Shown here one piece after another: positions 25,702 through 34,175 of a stretch of DNA of 64,000 bases. The translations under genes and the position numbers were made by a program. The notes under the pieces were generated by a model. It did not search any database. It was not told the origin of the DNA and saw nothing but the letters and a program-made list of their open reading frames with translations. The stretch covers positions 310,001 to 374,000 of the forward strand of contig DASQAF010000009.1 of NCBI GenBank assembly GCA_035635855.1. Reading direction: 5' to 3'. How positions within the stretch are numbered: the first letter of the stretch is position 1; each line of letters opens with the position of its first letter. Source of the DNA: UBA11740 sp035635855. Lineage in GTDB: Bacteria > Acidobacteriota > Blastocatellia > Pyrinomonadales > Pyrinomonadaceae.

Positions 25702-26433
25702 TCATTTATTCTCGACCCGGTCGACAGCTTCGATGACCCGCTCAATCTGCGACATGTAAGCTGAAAATAGATTGTTGGCGTCCGTTTCAGTTAACTTGGA
25801 TTCAGTTCTTGCTCTCAGTTCAAGAATTTCCTCGAACGGGGACCCTTCCAGACCGAGCAAGCGCACGGTGGCACGCACAGTCTCGGCCTTGCTGACCGGG
25901 GCCTCCTGCCCGTGCAGGATCAATACAGCCCTAAACAAAGCCGCGAAACTCGCCAGACTGTCCCTCATCAAAGCCGATAGTTTCTCAACTGAGATCGATG
26001 CCGGAATATACAGACGGCGAAGTTGAATCAACTTCGTCCTCAGTTCGTATTCTGTCTGATGCCTCAGGTTTGCAGATGAGATATCTACGAACTCGAAGGG
26101 ATCACGACCATACAAAACCTTGCGGGCCTTTTCCATTTGCATGAACTCGATGGGAAATACATCCGCCGCGCGTTTCAGTTCCTCCACAGTAAAGTAGACA
26201 GGCAGCGGCTGTCCGAGGTTATGCCAATCCCGCATCGCGGTTTCAGAAAGACGCAGATCGGCCGCGGCAATCCGGTTCAGGGCAATCAACAGGTTGTGAT
26301 CCGAACGCAGGTCGATGTGATCGCCAGCCGCAACCGATCCGTACAAAACAATCGACGCGAGATTTTCGCCATGGGCGGCGCGCAAATCTTCGACCAGTCG
26401 GTCGAGTGTTTTTGAATCAATCTTCTTAGCCAT
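25702..26433 (-). CDS. Nucleotidyltransferase-fold protein with altered catalytic motif
   Basis: 243 aa. VLYGSVAAGDHIDLRSDHNLLIAL (29-52) is the GS...DxD motif of minimal nucleotidyltransferases, but the second Asp is Asn (SDHNLL). A helical C-terminal region (about 120-240) resembles HEPN/substrate-binding domains, with RDSLASFAALFRAVLILHGQ. The D-to-N change may abolish metal-dependent transfer. No partner gene adjacent. Function unknown. Confidence 0.75.
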   Translation of the reverse strand: MAKKIDSKTLDRLVEDLRAAHGENLASIVLYGSVAAGDHIDLRSDHNLLIALNRIAAADLRLSETAMRDWHNLGQPLPVYFTVEELKRAADVFPIEFMQMEKARKVLYGRDPFEFVDISSANLRHQTEYELRTKLIQLRRLYIPASISVEKLSALMRDSLASFAALFRAVLILHGQEAPVSKAETVRATVRLLGLEGSPFEEILELRARTESKLTETDANNLFSAYMSQIERVIEAVDRVENK

Positions 26434-26469
26434 TCGTTCTCCGGGGCCACATTCAGTTCTGCGCCGGGC

Positions 26470-26535
26470 AGTAGCCCGACCGTTAGGGAGGGCTCATGCG
26501 CTTAAGTACTGAGCCCTTGCTGACGCGCGGGCTAG
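26470..26535. repeat. Palindromic element, family B (diverged copy)
   Basis: AGTAGCCCGACCGTTAGGGAGGGC at the left and GCCCTTGCTGACGCGCGGGCT at the right form two inverted arms. They match the arms of the copies at 32361, 56653 and 58972. Located between the nucleotidyltransferase and lemA genes. Confidence 0.65.
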
Positions 26536-26556
26536 CGCCCCGCTGAGACAGTAGCG

Positions 26557-27171
26557 CTACTTACTAAAGTCGACCTTCGGTGCTTGTTTCGCGCCCTCAT
26601 CCGCCTGGAAGTACGGTTGCTCTTTAAAACCCATCAGGCCGGAGATCAGCACCGTGGGAAAGCGGTTGCGCGTGGTGTTGTAGTCCTGCGCCGCCAGGGT
26701 ATAGTCGCGCCGGGCCGTGGCCAGACGGTTTTCCGTCCCGGCCAGCTCGTCCTGCAACTTCAAAAAGCTTTCGTTGGATTTCAACTGCGGATAATTTTCG
26801 GCGATCGAAAGAAAGCGTCCACCCGTGCCGAGCAGGCCGCCGTCGCGGAGGGCCTGGTTAAGCTTACCGTCAGCGGCGATCTTGTCTTCGGTCGTACTGT
26901 TCGGATTCTGCATCGTCGAGAGCAGTTGTGATCGCGCTTCCGCAATCTTTGTGAAAACTCTCTCTTCAAGTCCCGCAATTCCCTTGACCGTGCTCACGAT
27001 GTTTGGGATCAGATCGGCGCGACGCTGCATCTGGTTCTCAACCAGCGACCATTGCGCCTTGACGGTCTGCTGTTTGGTGACCAGCCCGTTGTAGCTGCTG
27101 AACATTAGGCCTCCGATGATCAAAACGATCAGAACGACGACCCCCAGGACGATAAGAATTGTCTTATTCAT
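26557..27171 (-). CDS. lemA: LemA family protein
   Basis: 204 aa. N-terminal membrane helix (ILIVLGVVVLIVLIIGGLMF), then the LemA four-helix coiled domain with NGLVTKQQTVKAQWSLVENQMQRRADLIPNIV, the family hallmark. Anchored with the bulk outside the cytoplasm. It is 48 bases downstream of a TPM-domain gene; LemA and TPM/YgcG genes are commonly paired. Exact function is not settled. Confidence 0.92.
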   Translation of the reverse strand: MNKTILIVLGVVVLIVLIIGGLMFSSYNGLVTKQQTVKAQWSLVENQMQRRADLIPNIVSTVKGIAGLEERVFTKIAEARSQLLSTMQNPNSTTEDKIAADGKLNQALRDGGLLGTGGRFLSIAENYPQLKSNESFLKLQDELAGTENRLATARRDYTLAAQDYNTTRNRFPTVLISGLMGFKEQPYFQADEGAKQAPKVDFSK

Positions 27172-27219
27172 TTGCCTCTCCTTTTAAATTGCCTCAAATG
27201 CCGGATGCAGTTGCCATTG

Positions 27220-28092
27220 CTACCAACTGCCACCGGCGCCGCCTCCCCCGAAATCTCCGCCGCCGCCGAAACCGCCAAAGCCTCCACCACCGCTGGAACC
27301 GCCACCGCCGCCGCCAAATCCGCCTCCGCTCCAGCCGCTCGACCCCGATCCTCTGCCGCTATTCAACAGCGCGCTAAGCAAAACCCAACTGAGCCATCCG
27401 CCTCCGCTACCACCGCGGCCACCGCGGCCGCGGGACCGTAGCAGGAAAATCACGATCGCGATAACAAAGATAGCGATGCCACACGTTCCCCATAAATTTT
27501 TCTTTACGCCGGCTGAACGCTGTGGTGCGCGCGTCGTGCCTGCGGGAAAGCCAGTTGGAAAGATGGTGTCGGTGCTGAAGCCGTTCTTCGTCGCCACGGT
27601 CGTGATGTAGACATTGACTGTATCGGCTAAGCCCTGACCATATTCTCCCGCCCGAAAAGCGGGCACGAGTTGTTCCCGCTGGATCTGGCCCACGAGCCCG
27701 TCCGGAAGATCACCCTCCAGGTGCCGGCTTACTTGCGTGAAGTACTTGCGATCCTTGATCGCCACCAGCAGCAGCAGACTCGGTTTTTGCGCGTCCTTTG
27801 CGCCAATGCCCCATCCTCTGGCTACGGCTAGCGAGTAATCGAAAATATCCTGGCCGCCGGTCGTATCCACAGTGACGACTGAGAACTGTATCTGCTGTTG
27901 GCGATCCAGATTACCGAGCGTGGTCTCCAGTCGTTCCTTCGTGGCACTATCGACAACTCCTGCATAATCGTTCACATAGCCGGTTGGTTGCGGCAGTGGC
28001 GATTGCGCGGCCTGGGCATACGCCGAGCCCCTTCCCATCAGGAGCAGCACGAATGCCACGGTAAAAATAAGAAAGACCCGAGTTCTCTTCAT
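27220..28092 (-). CDS. TPM-domain (YgcG-type) membrane protein with Gly-rich tail
   Basis: 290 aa. Signal peptide, then a TPM domain (about 38-170): TGYVNDYAGVVDSATKERLE, VVTVDTTGGQDIFDYSLAVARGWGIG, KPSLLLLVAIKDRKYF. One membrane helix (CGIAIFVIAIVIFLL) is followed by a low-complexity Gly/Ser tail (about 215-290) ending GGSW. Known TPM proteins include plant Psb32/TLP18.3. In bacteria they pair with LemA, as here. Phosphatase activity is reported for the plant protein; it is not proven for this branch. Confidence 0.9.
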   Translation of the reverse strand: MKRTRVFLIFTVAFVLLLMGRGSAYAQAAQSPLPQPTGYVNDYAGVVDSATKERLETTLGNLDRQQQIQFSVVTVDTTGGQDIFDYSLAVARGWGIGAKDAQKPSLLLLVAIKDRKYFTQVSRHLEGDLPDGLVGQIQREQLVPAFRAGEYGQGLADTVNVYITTVATKNGFSTDTIFPTGFPAGTTRAPQRSAGVKKNLWGTCGIAIFVIAIVIFLLRSRGRGGRGGSGGGWLSWVLLSALLNSGRGSGSSGWSGGGFGGGGGGSSGGGGFGGFGGGGDFGGGGAGGSW

Positions 28093-28116
28093 CTTCTCTA
28101 CAGATTTACGAAGTTA

Positions 28117-28359
28117 TTATGTTCCGGGTTCGGGACAATCACAAAGATTGTGGCACGCGCAATTCACGCGTATGGCCTGCGCGACGTCCATCTCAGAACG
28201 ATCCACCAAATCACACGAAACGACACCTTCTCCTGCGGCGTTCACTCCACTTGTTATCGCGCGCTTCAGAGGCGAATAGGCGCGACGCCGGCAACCAAAT
28301 GCGTTGACGCCGAGACTGCCGAGCAATAGAATCGCCCCGCAACCAATTAGCTCTATCAT
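28117..28359 (-). CDS. Possible small Cys-rich membrane peptide
   Basis: 80 aa. The N-terminus is hydrophobic (MIELIGCGAILLLGSLGVNAFGC), then polar, ending in a Cys cluster (CACHNLCDC). It fills the gap between the TPM gene (24 bases) and the divergent gene at 28383. No SD sequence is visible and no family is recognised, so it may be chance. Confidence 0.3.
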   Translation of the reverse strand: MIELIGCGAILLLGSLGVNAFGCRRRAYSPLKRAITSGVNAAGEGVVSCDLVDRSEMDVAQAIRVNCACHNLCDCPEPGT

Positions 28360-28382
28360 CCATAGTCACGCGAGGAGAGAAC

Positions 28383-28847
28383 ATGAAACTAAAAGTGATT
28401 CTGCTCACTCTGGCGGTATTCTTTGCTGGAGTGGTGGTGTACGCAGCCGCCGACCCGAATATGGGCACCTGGAAGTTGAACGAGGCCAAGTCGAAGTTCG
28501 GCCCGGGCGCCTCTAAGAACAACACGGTGGTCATTGAAGCGGCGGGCGACATGATAAAGGTTACTGTGGACGGCACCGACGGCAGTGGCAATCCGGCGCA
28601 TAACGAATGGACGGGAAAGTTCGACGGCAAATATTACGCCGTCACCGGCAATCCAACCTCAGACACGCGGTCGTATAGAAAGATCAATAGCCGCACTTGG
28701 GCGTTAGCCGAAAAGAAAGGCGCCAAGGTTGGCGTAACCGGCCGCATTACAGTTTCGCGCGACGGCAAAACTCGCACTGTTACCACGACCACAAAAAATG
28801 CGAGCGGCAAGATAATCCACAACACAGCCGTGTACGACAAGCAGTAG
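28383..28847 (+). CDS. Small secreted beta-rich protein
   Basis: 154 aa; GAGGAGAG precedes ATG 28383. Signal peptide MKLKVILLTLAVFFAGVVVYAA. The mature part begins DPNMGTWKLNEAKSKFGPG, a pattern seen in small exported proteins of this bacterial group. It continues as beta-strands ending in RTVTTTTKNASGKIIHNTAVYDKQ. No catalytic residues can be identified. Function unknown. Confidence 0.75.
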   Translation: MKLKVILLTLAVFFAGVVVYAAADPNMGTWKLNEAKSKFGPGASKNNTVVIEAAGDMIKVTVDGTDGSGNPAHNEWTGKFDGKYYAVTGNPTSDTRSYRKINSRTWALAEKKGAKVGVTGRITVSRDGKTRTVTTTTKNASGKIIHNTAVYDKQ

Positions 28848-28851
28848 GTTG

Positions 28852-29038
28852 TTACAGAACAGGGAGCGGTAGCGACCTGATCGTCAACTCGACGCGAGAT
28901 TAGGGTGCAGTTACCGATTTTCTCTTGGAGCTGAGAGAGAAAACGAGCGCGGCTGTTACAGAACAGGAGCGGTAGCCACCTGATCGTCAACTCGACTTGA
29001 GTTTTCGATCCCGTCGCTACCGCTCCGGGTTCTGTAAC
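28852..29038. repeat. Direct and inverted repeat cluster, family C
   Basis: Two direct copies of a ~48-bp unit (28852-28900 and 28955-29001: GTTACAGAACAGG, GAGCGGTAGC, CCTGATCGTCAACTCGAC). An inverted copy, GCTACCGCTCC plus GGGTTCTGTAAC, ends at 29038. The second and third copies can fold into a long hairpin just past the 3' end of tRNA-Glu. Confidence 0.8.
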
Positions 29039-29051
29039 GGCGCTGATTTAT

Positions 29052-29128
29052 TGGTAGCGCATACGGGACTCGAACCCGTGATCTCTGCCTTGAGAGGGCA
29101 GCGTGTTAACCAACTACACCAATGCGCC
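29052..29128 (-). tRNA. tRNA-Glu (CTC)
   Basis: 77 nt with encoded CCA (29052-29054). Acceptor GGCGCAT pairs with ATGCGCT (one G-U). The anticodon arm CTGCC-CTCTCAA-GGCAG gives anticodon CTC, and the T-arm is CGGGTTCGAGTCCCG. All arms are intact. Confidence 0.95.
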
Positions 29129-29187
29129 ACAAATGACTTTGGGATTATAGAGGTCGGTGGTTCGCCGTCGCAAGTTCGACCGAGTTC

Positions 29188-29224
29188 AGAGTTCAAGCTT
29201 TAGCTTGCTTCGCTTTTGAACTCT
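29188..29224. repeat. Hairpin upstream of pntAA
   Basis: AGAGTTCAA (29188-29196) pairs with TTGAACTCT (29216-29224). AAGCTTTAGCTT sits in the loop. Could be a REP-like element or part of the leader between tRNA-Glu and pntAA. Confidence 0.5.
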
Positions 29225-29331
29225 AGACCTAGGTTTGCGCTTCGTTACATCTCGTTATTTGGATGCATGGTATACTTCGCGTCGCAATTCTTAGCTAAAT
29301 CAAACTCAGTTAAGTCCCACGCGGAACATAG

Positions 29332-30468
29332 ATGAACATTGCGGTGTTGCGTGAGAGCGGAGCCGGCGAAGCGCGAGTCGCTTTGATGCCGGATTCAGTG
29401 CAAAAGCTCGTCGCGCTGAAGGCGTCACTTTCAATTGAAAGCGGCGCCGGTCTGGGCGCGGCACGCACCAACGATGATTATGCAGCGGCCGGAGCGAATG
29501 TATCCGGCGATCGAAATGCGCTGCTGTCTGCGGCGGATATTCTGGTCGTCGTCAATCGACCTTCTCAACAAGATTTCAATCAGATGAAAAAGGGCGCGGT
29601 TGTGCTTGGCTTTCTGCGGCCGCTCGATGAGCCTACCGAATTAACTCCTGCTCTGGAACATGGCCTGACAACGTTTGCGATGGAATTGGTGCCGCGAATC
29701 ACTCGCGCACAGTCGATGGACGCGTTGTCCTCGATGGCCACGGTTGCGGGCTACAAAGCCGTCCTGCTCGGGGCCGACCGCATCCCGCGCATGTTTCCTT
29801 TGTTAATGACGGCAGCCGGCACAGTACCGCCGGCGCGCGTGCTGGTTTTGGGCGCCGGTGTCGCCGGCTTGCAGGCGATTGCCACCGCGCGAAGACTGGG
29901 CGCGGTCGTCGAAGCCTATGATGTGCGCGCCGCCGCCGGTGAACAGGTACGTTCGCTGGGCGCAACTTTTTTGGAAGTCGATCTGGGTGGACTGCAAACC
30001 GAAGACCAAGGCGGCTATGCCGTCGAGCTTTCGGAAGAAGCTTTAAAGCGCGGCCGCGACCTTATTGCCGAACACGCGAAGACTGCCGACGTGATCATCA
30101 CCACCGCGCAGGTGCCGGGCCGACGCGCGCCCGTCTTAATGGAAGAACCTGCTGTTAACGCGATGAAGCGCGGGTCAATAATTATCGACCTCGCCGGGGC
30201 GACGGGTGGGAATGTTACGGTCAGCAAAGCCGATGAGATTGTCGAGCGCGACGGCGTGACCGTCTTGGCGCCGACAAACTTGCCCGCGACAATTCCGGTT
30301 CATGCCAGCCAACTCTATTCACGTAACGTTTCGGCCTTCCTGAGGCTTCTAATAACAGACGGCGAGCTGCACGTCGACATGAACGACAACATCGTCGGAC
30401 CATCGTGTGTGACGCATGAAGGCAAGTGGGTGAATGAACGCGTGGCGGCGGCGTTAAGCGCCGCTTAA
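29332..30468 (+). CDS. pntAA: NAD(P) transhydrogenase alpha subunit, domain I (PntAA)
   Basis: 378 aa. Proton-translocating transhydrogenase passes hydride between NADH and NADP+ using the proton gradient. This subunit binds NAD(H): VLVLGAGVAGLQAIATARRLGAVVEAYD (165-192) is the Rossmann motif, with the RITRAQSMDALSSMA mobile-loop region before it. Ends after the dI domain, so alpha is split into PntAA and PntAB, as in many bacteria. 18 bases to pntAB. Peripheral on the cytoplasmic side. Confidence 0.95.
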   Translation: MNIAVLRESGAGEARVALMPDSVQKLVALKASLSIESGAGLGAARTNDDYAAAGANVSGDRNALLSAADILVVVNRPSQQDFNQMKKGAVVLGFLRPLDEPTELTPALEHGLTTFAMELVPRITRAQSMDALSSMATVAGYKAVLLGADRIPRMFPLLMTAAGTVPPARVLVLGAGVAGLQAIATARRLGAVVEAYDVRAAAGEQVRSLGATFLEVDLGGLQTEDQGGYAVELSEEALKRGRDLIAEHAKTADVIITTAQVPGRRAPVLMEEPAVNAMKRGSIIIDLAGATGGNVTVSKADEIVERDGVTVLAPTNLPATIPVHASQLYSRNVSAFLRLLITDGELHVDMNDNIVGPSCVTHEGKWVNERVAAALSAA

Positions 30469-30486
30469 CTGAAAGGACATCGAGCG

Positions 30487-30783
30487 ATGAACTCCGCAAC
30501 CATAATCGCAGCCTTGTATGTCTTCGTGCTGGCCGCGTTTCTTGGCTACCAGGTTATTTCGCGCGTGCCGCCGCTTTTGCACACGCCCTTGATGTCGGCG
30601 ACGAACGCCATCTCAGGCATTTCACTCGTCGGTTCAATCGTGATTGCGGGCGGGACGGGGCCGCATCACAGCAAGGTGGCGATGGTGCTCGGCTTCATTG
30701 CCGTGGTTTGTTCGACTACGAACGTCGTCGGTGGATTCGTGATTACCGATCGAATGCTGCGGATGTTCAAAAGAAAGAAATGA
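30487..30783 (+). CDS. pntAB: NAD(P) transhydrogenase alpha subunit, membrane part (PntAB)
   Basis: 98 aa with three or four membrane helices, including PPLLHTPLMSATNAISGISLVGSI, the conserved segment of domain II. Forms the proton channel with PntB. Length is normal for the split form. Located between pntAA and pntB; its stop adjoins a heptanucleotide repeat tract. Confidence 0.95.
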   Translation: MNSATIIAALYVFVLAAFLGYQVISRVPPLLHTPLMSATNAISGISLVGSIVIAGGTGPHHSKVAMVLGFIAVVCSTTNVVGGFVITDRMLRMFKRKK

Positions 30784-30900
30784 TCTTTGTGCTTTGATCT
30801 TTGTACTTTGATGATTTGCCGCAACATGAATCGTCCCGTTGAAGTTGTCATGACAAGTTAAGCAAGAGAACAAAGTACTAAGCACGAAGTACAAAGATCG
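30782..30900. repeat. Inverted heptanucleotide tracts between pntAB and pntB
   Basis: Left arm in 7-base units: GATCTTT, GTGCTTT, GATCTTT, GTACTTT (from 30782). Right arm: TACTAAG, CACGAAG, TACAAAG, ending near 30900, its reverse complement in the same 7-base phase. The arms can form an imperfect hairpin inside the operon. Confidence 0.75.
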
Positions 30901-30911
30901 CCTTTTCCAGA

Positions 30912-32312
30912 ATGAACTGGCAAACTTACTTAATCGAATTCAGTTACCTCCTCGCCTCGATCCTCTTCATCCTGGGCTTGAAGGGCTTGAGCCATCCTGA
31001 AACCGCCAAGCGCGGCATGCACATGGCCGAGTTCGGCATGCTGATGGCCATCATCGGCACGCTCATGCACTTCGAGATCGTCTCGTACACCTGGATCATT
31101 GTCGGACTGTTGTTGGGCTCGACGCTGGGCGCGGCCATGGGCGTGTGGGTGCCGATGACCGCGATGCCGCAACGAACCGCACTGTCACACGCATTCGGCG
31201 CGTTTGCAGCAGCTTTGGTTGGTATCGCTGAGTACTACAGCTACACGCACGGTTTTAAGCCGCTGGCTGATCTCGGCCACTTGAAGATGAGCGCGATGGG
31301 CTTTGAGATCATGCTGGGCTCGCTCACGACGACGGGCAGTTTGATCGCGTTTGGAAAGTTGCAGGGGATCGTGCCGGGCAAGCCGCTGGTTTATCGCGGG
31401 CAGAACATTTTCAATATGTCGCTCCTCGCGGTGACAATTGGACTCTTCATCTATCTGATTTTTGTGCCGACAGCGGTGATTCCTTTTTACGTAATGCTGA
31501 CGCTGGCGTTCGTCTTCGGCATTTTGCTCGTGTTACCCATCGGCTCCGCGGACATGCCGGTGGTGATGTCACTGCTCAATTCGTATGCGGGACTGGCATC
31601 GGCGGCGACCGGCTTTGTGCTGGGAAACAACGTGCTGATCATCGCGGGCACGCTCGACGGTTTTTCCGGATTCATCCTTTCCATTCTGATGTGCCGCGCG
31701 ATGAATCGTTCGATCACCAACGTCTTATTTGGCGCCTTTGGCAGCGCCGCCACGGCGGCTGTGGGCGAAGGCCAGCAGGGCGAGATGCGCGAAGTCAGTC
31801 TCGACGACATCGCGGTGCAGTTGGCTTACGCCAGCAAGGTCGTTTTTGTGCCGGGCTATGGCCTGGCCACTGCGCAGGCGCAACACGCGGTCCGCGAACT
31901 GGCCAGTGCTTTGGAACAGCGCGGCGTGACAGTGAAATATGGAATCCATCCGGTGGCCGGCCGCATGCCCGGACACATGAACGTACTGCTGGCCGAAGCG
32001 AACGTTCCCTATTCACAGTTGTACGAACTGGAACAAATCAATCCTGAGTTTCCGACCACCGACGTGGCCGTCGTGATCGGCGCAAACGACGTCGTCAATC
32101 CTGACGCGCGTGACAATCCTGCCAGCCCGATCGCCGGCATGCCGATCCTCGAAGTCGATCATGCGAAGTCGGTAGTGGTGCTCAAGCGCGGGCAGGGCAA
32201 AGGTTTTTCCGGACTCGAAAATCCTCTCTTCTTCAAACCCGTCACCGGAATGCTCTATGGCGACGCGAAGGACACGCTGACGAAACTGGTCGGGGCGGTG
32301 CAGCACGCGTAA
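30912..32312 (+). CDS. pntB: NAD(P) transhydrogenase beta subunit (PntB)
   Basis: 466 aa. About eight N-terminal helices form domain II (SYLLASILFILGLKGLSHPE, VVMSLLNSYAGLASAATGF). The C-terminal dIII NADP(H) domain is at about 300-466 with VPGYGLATAQAQHAVRELA, the HPVAGRMPGHMNVLLAEA motif and the VIGANDVVNPDAR signature. Completes the pnt operon. Membrane; makes NADPH. Normal length. Confidence 0.96.
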   Translation: MNWQTYLIEFSYLLASILFILGLKGLSHPETAKRGMHMAEFGMLMAIIGTLMHFEIVSYTWIIVGLLLGSTLGAAMGVWVPMTAMPQRTALSHAFGAFAAALVGIAEYYSYTHGFKPLADLGHLKMSAMGFEIMLGSLTTTGSLIAFGKLQGIVPGKPLVYRGQNIFNMSLLAVTIGLFIYLIFVPTAVIPFYVMLTLAFVFGILLVLPIGSADMPVVMSLLNSYAGLASAATGFVLGNNVLIIAGTLDGFSGFILSILMCRAMNRSITNVLFGAFGSAATAAVGEGQQGEMREVSLDDIAVQLAYASKVVFVPGYGLATAQAQHAVRELASALEQRGVTVKYGIHPVAGRMPGHMNVLLAEANVPYSQLYELEQINPEFPTTDVAVVIGANDVVNPDARDNPASPIAGMPILEVDHAKSVVVLKRGQGKGFSGLENPLFFKPVTGMLYGDAKDTLTKLVGAVQHA

Positions 32313-32360
32313 CTGAGTTTGGGCTTCCTACGTAATATGTTTTTCTAAATGCAAAGGACT

Positions 32361-32433
32361 AGTGTCAGAAGCCCGACTGTCAAGGGGGCTACTTGCATTG
32401 GCGAGCCCTCCCTGACGGTCGGGCTTCCGACAC
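32361..32433. repeat. Palindromic element, family B (best copy)
   Basis: AGTGTCAGAAGCCCGACTGTC (from 32361) is matched by GACGGTCGGGCTTCCGACAC ending at 32433, with GGGGGCTACTTGC...GCGAGCCCTCCC between. Nearly perfect inverted arms of about 21 bases. Related copies are at 26470, 56653 and 58972. Confidence 0.85.
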
Positions 32434-32478
32434 CCCCTTTGCGTTTAATCCAACGATACGTGAAACTCAACTCCAAAC

Positions 32479-34140
32479 ATGAGAAAACTTAATACCTATT
32501 TCCTGATTGCTCTTCTGACGGTTTGCTTTGCTCTGCCGCCGATCTTCGCCCAGCGCAAAGACGCCAAGCCAAGATCCAACACCGCGGCCTTAATGACCGC
32601 TCGCGGAGTGAATACAATCGCAGCGGCGCAGTTGCGAAACTATCTTTCGTTCATTGCCTCAGATGAGATGGAGGGCCGCGATACGCCCTCGCGCGGTCTC
32701 GACACGACTGCAAAGTTTATCGCGATGAATTTGGAGCGCTGGGGGTTCAAACCCGCGGGCGATGACGGCAGCTTCTTTCAACGCATCGTGCTGCGCCGCG
32801 ATTTGCTTGACGGCGCGCACTCATCGGCAGAAATCAACGGGCAGAAATTCAGCTTTGGCGAAGATTTTCTGCCCAATCCGGTGCCGGCGACGATTACCGG
32901 GCCACTGGTTTATGCCGGTCACGGCTGGGTGGTGAAGTCGAAAAACATCGACGCATATCAGGGCGTTGATGTGAAGGACAAGATTGTCGTGATCCACGGC
33001 GAGGGCTTTCCGAAAGGCGTCACGCGCGCGGATTTGACCGGCAGAATGGGTGAAGATTGGCTCAGCCCGGTGCTGTACGCACAGCGTCATGGGGCGAAAG
33101 CTGTGCTGGCAATTTCCGATGACTCGATGCTCCAGCGCTGGGAACAGACGCGGCAACTGCGCGCATCCGGTAACGCCGGCAGACCGCAAGTGGAAAAATT
33201 TATGAATCAGAACGGCGCGCCCGTTCCGGCGATTTGGCTGTCGACGAAAATGGCGGACGCGTTGTTCCAGGGCGAGAAATATGATGCGGCAACTTTGATC
33301 GCTCGCAGCAAGAACGGCGAGCAGGTCGAGGCGTTTGAATTGAGCGCCACCAAGAAGGTCAGCTTCACAATTGCCGCAAAAACCGAACGGCCCCTGACTC
33401 AGAATGTGGTGGCTGTGTGGCAAGGCAGTGACCCGGTCCTGAAGAATGAATACGTGGCCGTGGGCGCGCATTACGATCACATCGGAATTTGTGCGCCGGG
33501 AACTGCCGACCCGATTTGCAACGGCGCGGACGACGACGGGTCCGGCACGACCGCCGTGCTCGCTATGGCGGAAGCGATCTCGCATGCGAAAGAGCGGCCC
33601 CGGCGATCCGTTCTGTTTGTCTGGCACTGCGGCGAAGAGAAGGGTTTGTGGGGCTCGCGTTATTTCACCGACTATCCGACGATTCCGCTCGATCATATCG
33701 TGACCCAGCTCAACATCGACATGATTGGCCGCAGCAAGAAGAATGGCGATACCAACCCGCGTAACCGGGACCTTTCCGGACCGAACCAGATTTACGTGAT
33801 CGGATCGAAGATGATGAGTACGGAACTCGGCGAGTTAAGCGAAACCGTGAACAAGTCTTATTTGAATCTGCAATATGACTATCGCTACGATGACCCCGGC
33901 GATCCCAATCGCTTTTTCTTTCGCAGCGATCATTTCAACTATGCGCGCAAAGGCATCCCGATCATCTTCTTTTTTGACGGCGTGCACGAAGACTATCACC
34001 GGCCGGGTGACGAAGCGCAGAAGATCGACTATGAAAAGATGGAAAAAGTCGCGCGCACGATCTACCTGACACTTTGGGAAGTTGCCAACCGACCCCACCG
34101 TCCGAAGGTCGACAAGCAGTTGCCGGTGCAATTGATGTGA
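32479..34140 (+). CDS. Secreted M28 family zinc metallopeptidase with PA-like insert
   Basis: 553 aa. Signal peptide MRKLNTYFLIALLTVCFALPPIFAQ. About 120-280 is a PA-like insert (PLVYAGHGW, VKDKIVVIHGEG). The M28 zinc site follows: His in VGAHYDHIG, Asp in NGADDDGSGT, the catalytic Glu pair in HCGEEKGLWGS, Asp in NIDMIGR, and His in EDYHRPGDE. Likely an aminopeptidase acting on peptides outside the cytoplasm. Complete. Confidence 0.92.
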   Translation: MRKLNTYFLIALLTVCFALPPIFAQRKDAKPRSNTAALMTARGVNTIAAAQLRNYLSFIASDEMEGRDTPSRGLDTTAKFIAMNLERWGFKPAGDDGSFFQRIVLRRDLLDGAHSSAEINGQKFSFGEDFLPNPVPATITGPLVYAGHGWVVKSKNIDAYQGVDVKDKIVVIHGEGFPKGVTRADLTGRMGEDWLSPVLYAQRHGAKAVLAISDDSMLQRWEQTRQLRASGNAGRPQVEKFMNQNGAPVPAIWLSTKMADALFQGEKYDAATLIARSKNGEQVEAFELSATKKVSFTIAAKTERPLTQNVVAVWQGSDPVLKNEYVAVGAHYDHIGICAPGTADPICNGADDDGSGTTAVLAMAEAISHAKERPRRSVLFVWHCGEEKGLWGSRYFTDYPTIPLDHIVTQLNIDMIGRSKKNGDTNPRNRDLSGPNQIYVIGSKMMSTELGELSETVNKSYLNLQYDYRYDDPGDPNRFFFRSDHFNYARKGIPIIFFFDGVHEDYHRPGDEAQKIDYEKMEKVARTIYLTLWEVANRPHRPKVDKQLPVQLM

Positions 34141-34175
34141 ATGGATGAAGAGTGAAACGGTGCGGCCTACCATGG

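Noticed and set aside
27159..27441. Plus-strand open frames opposite the TPM gene
   Set aside because: They are the antisense of the Gly/Ser-rich tail; low-complexity shadows.
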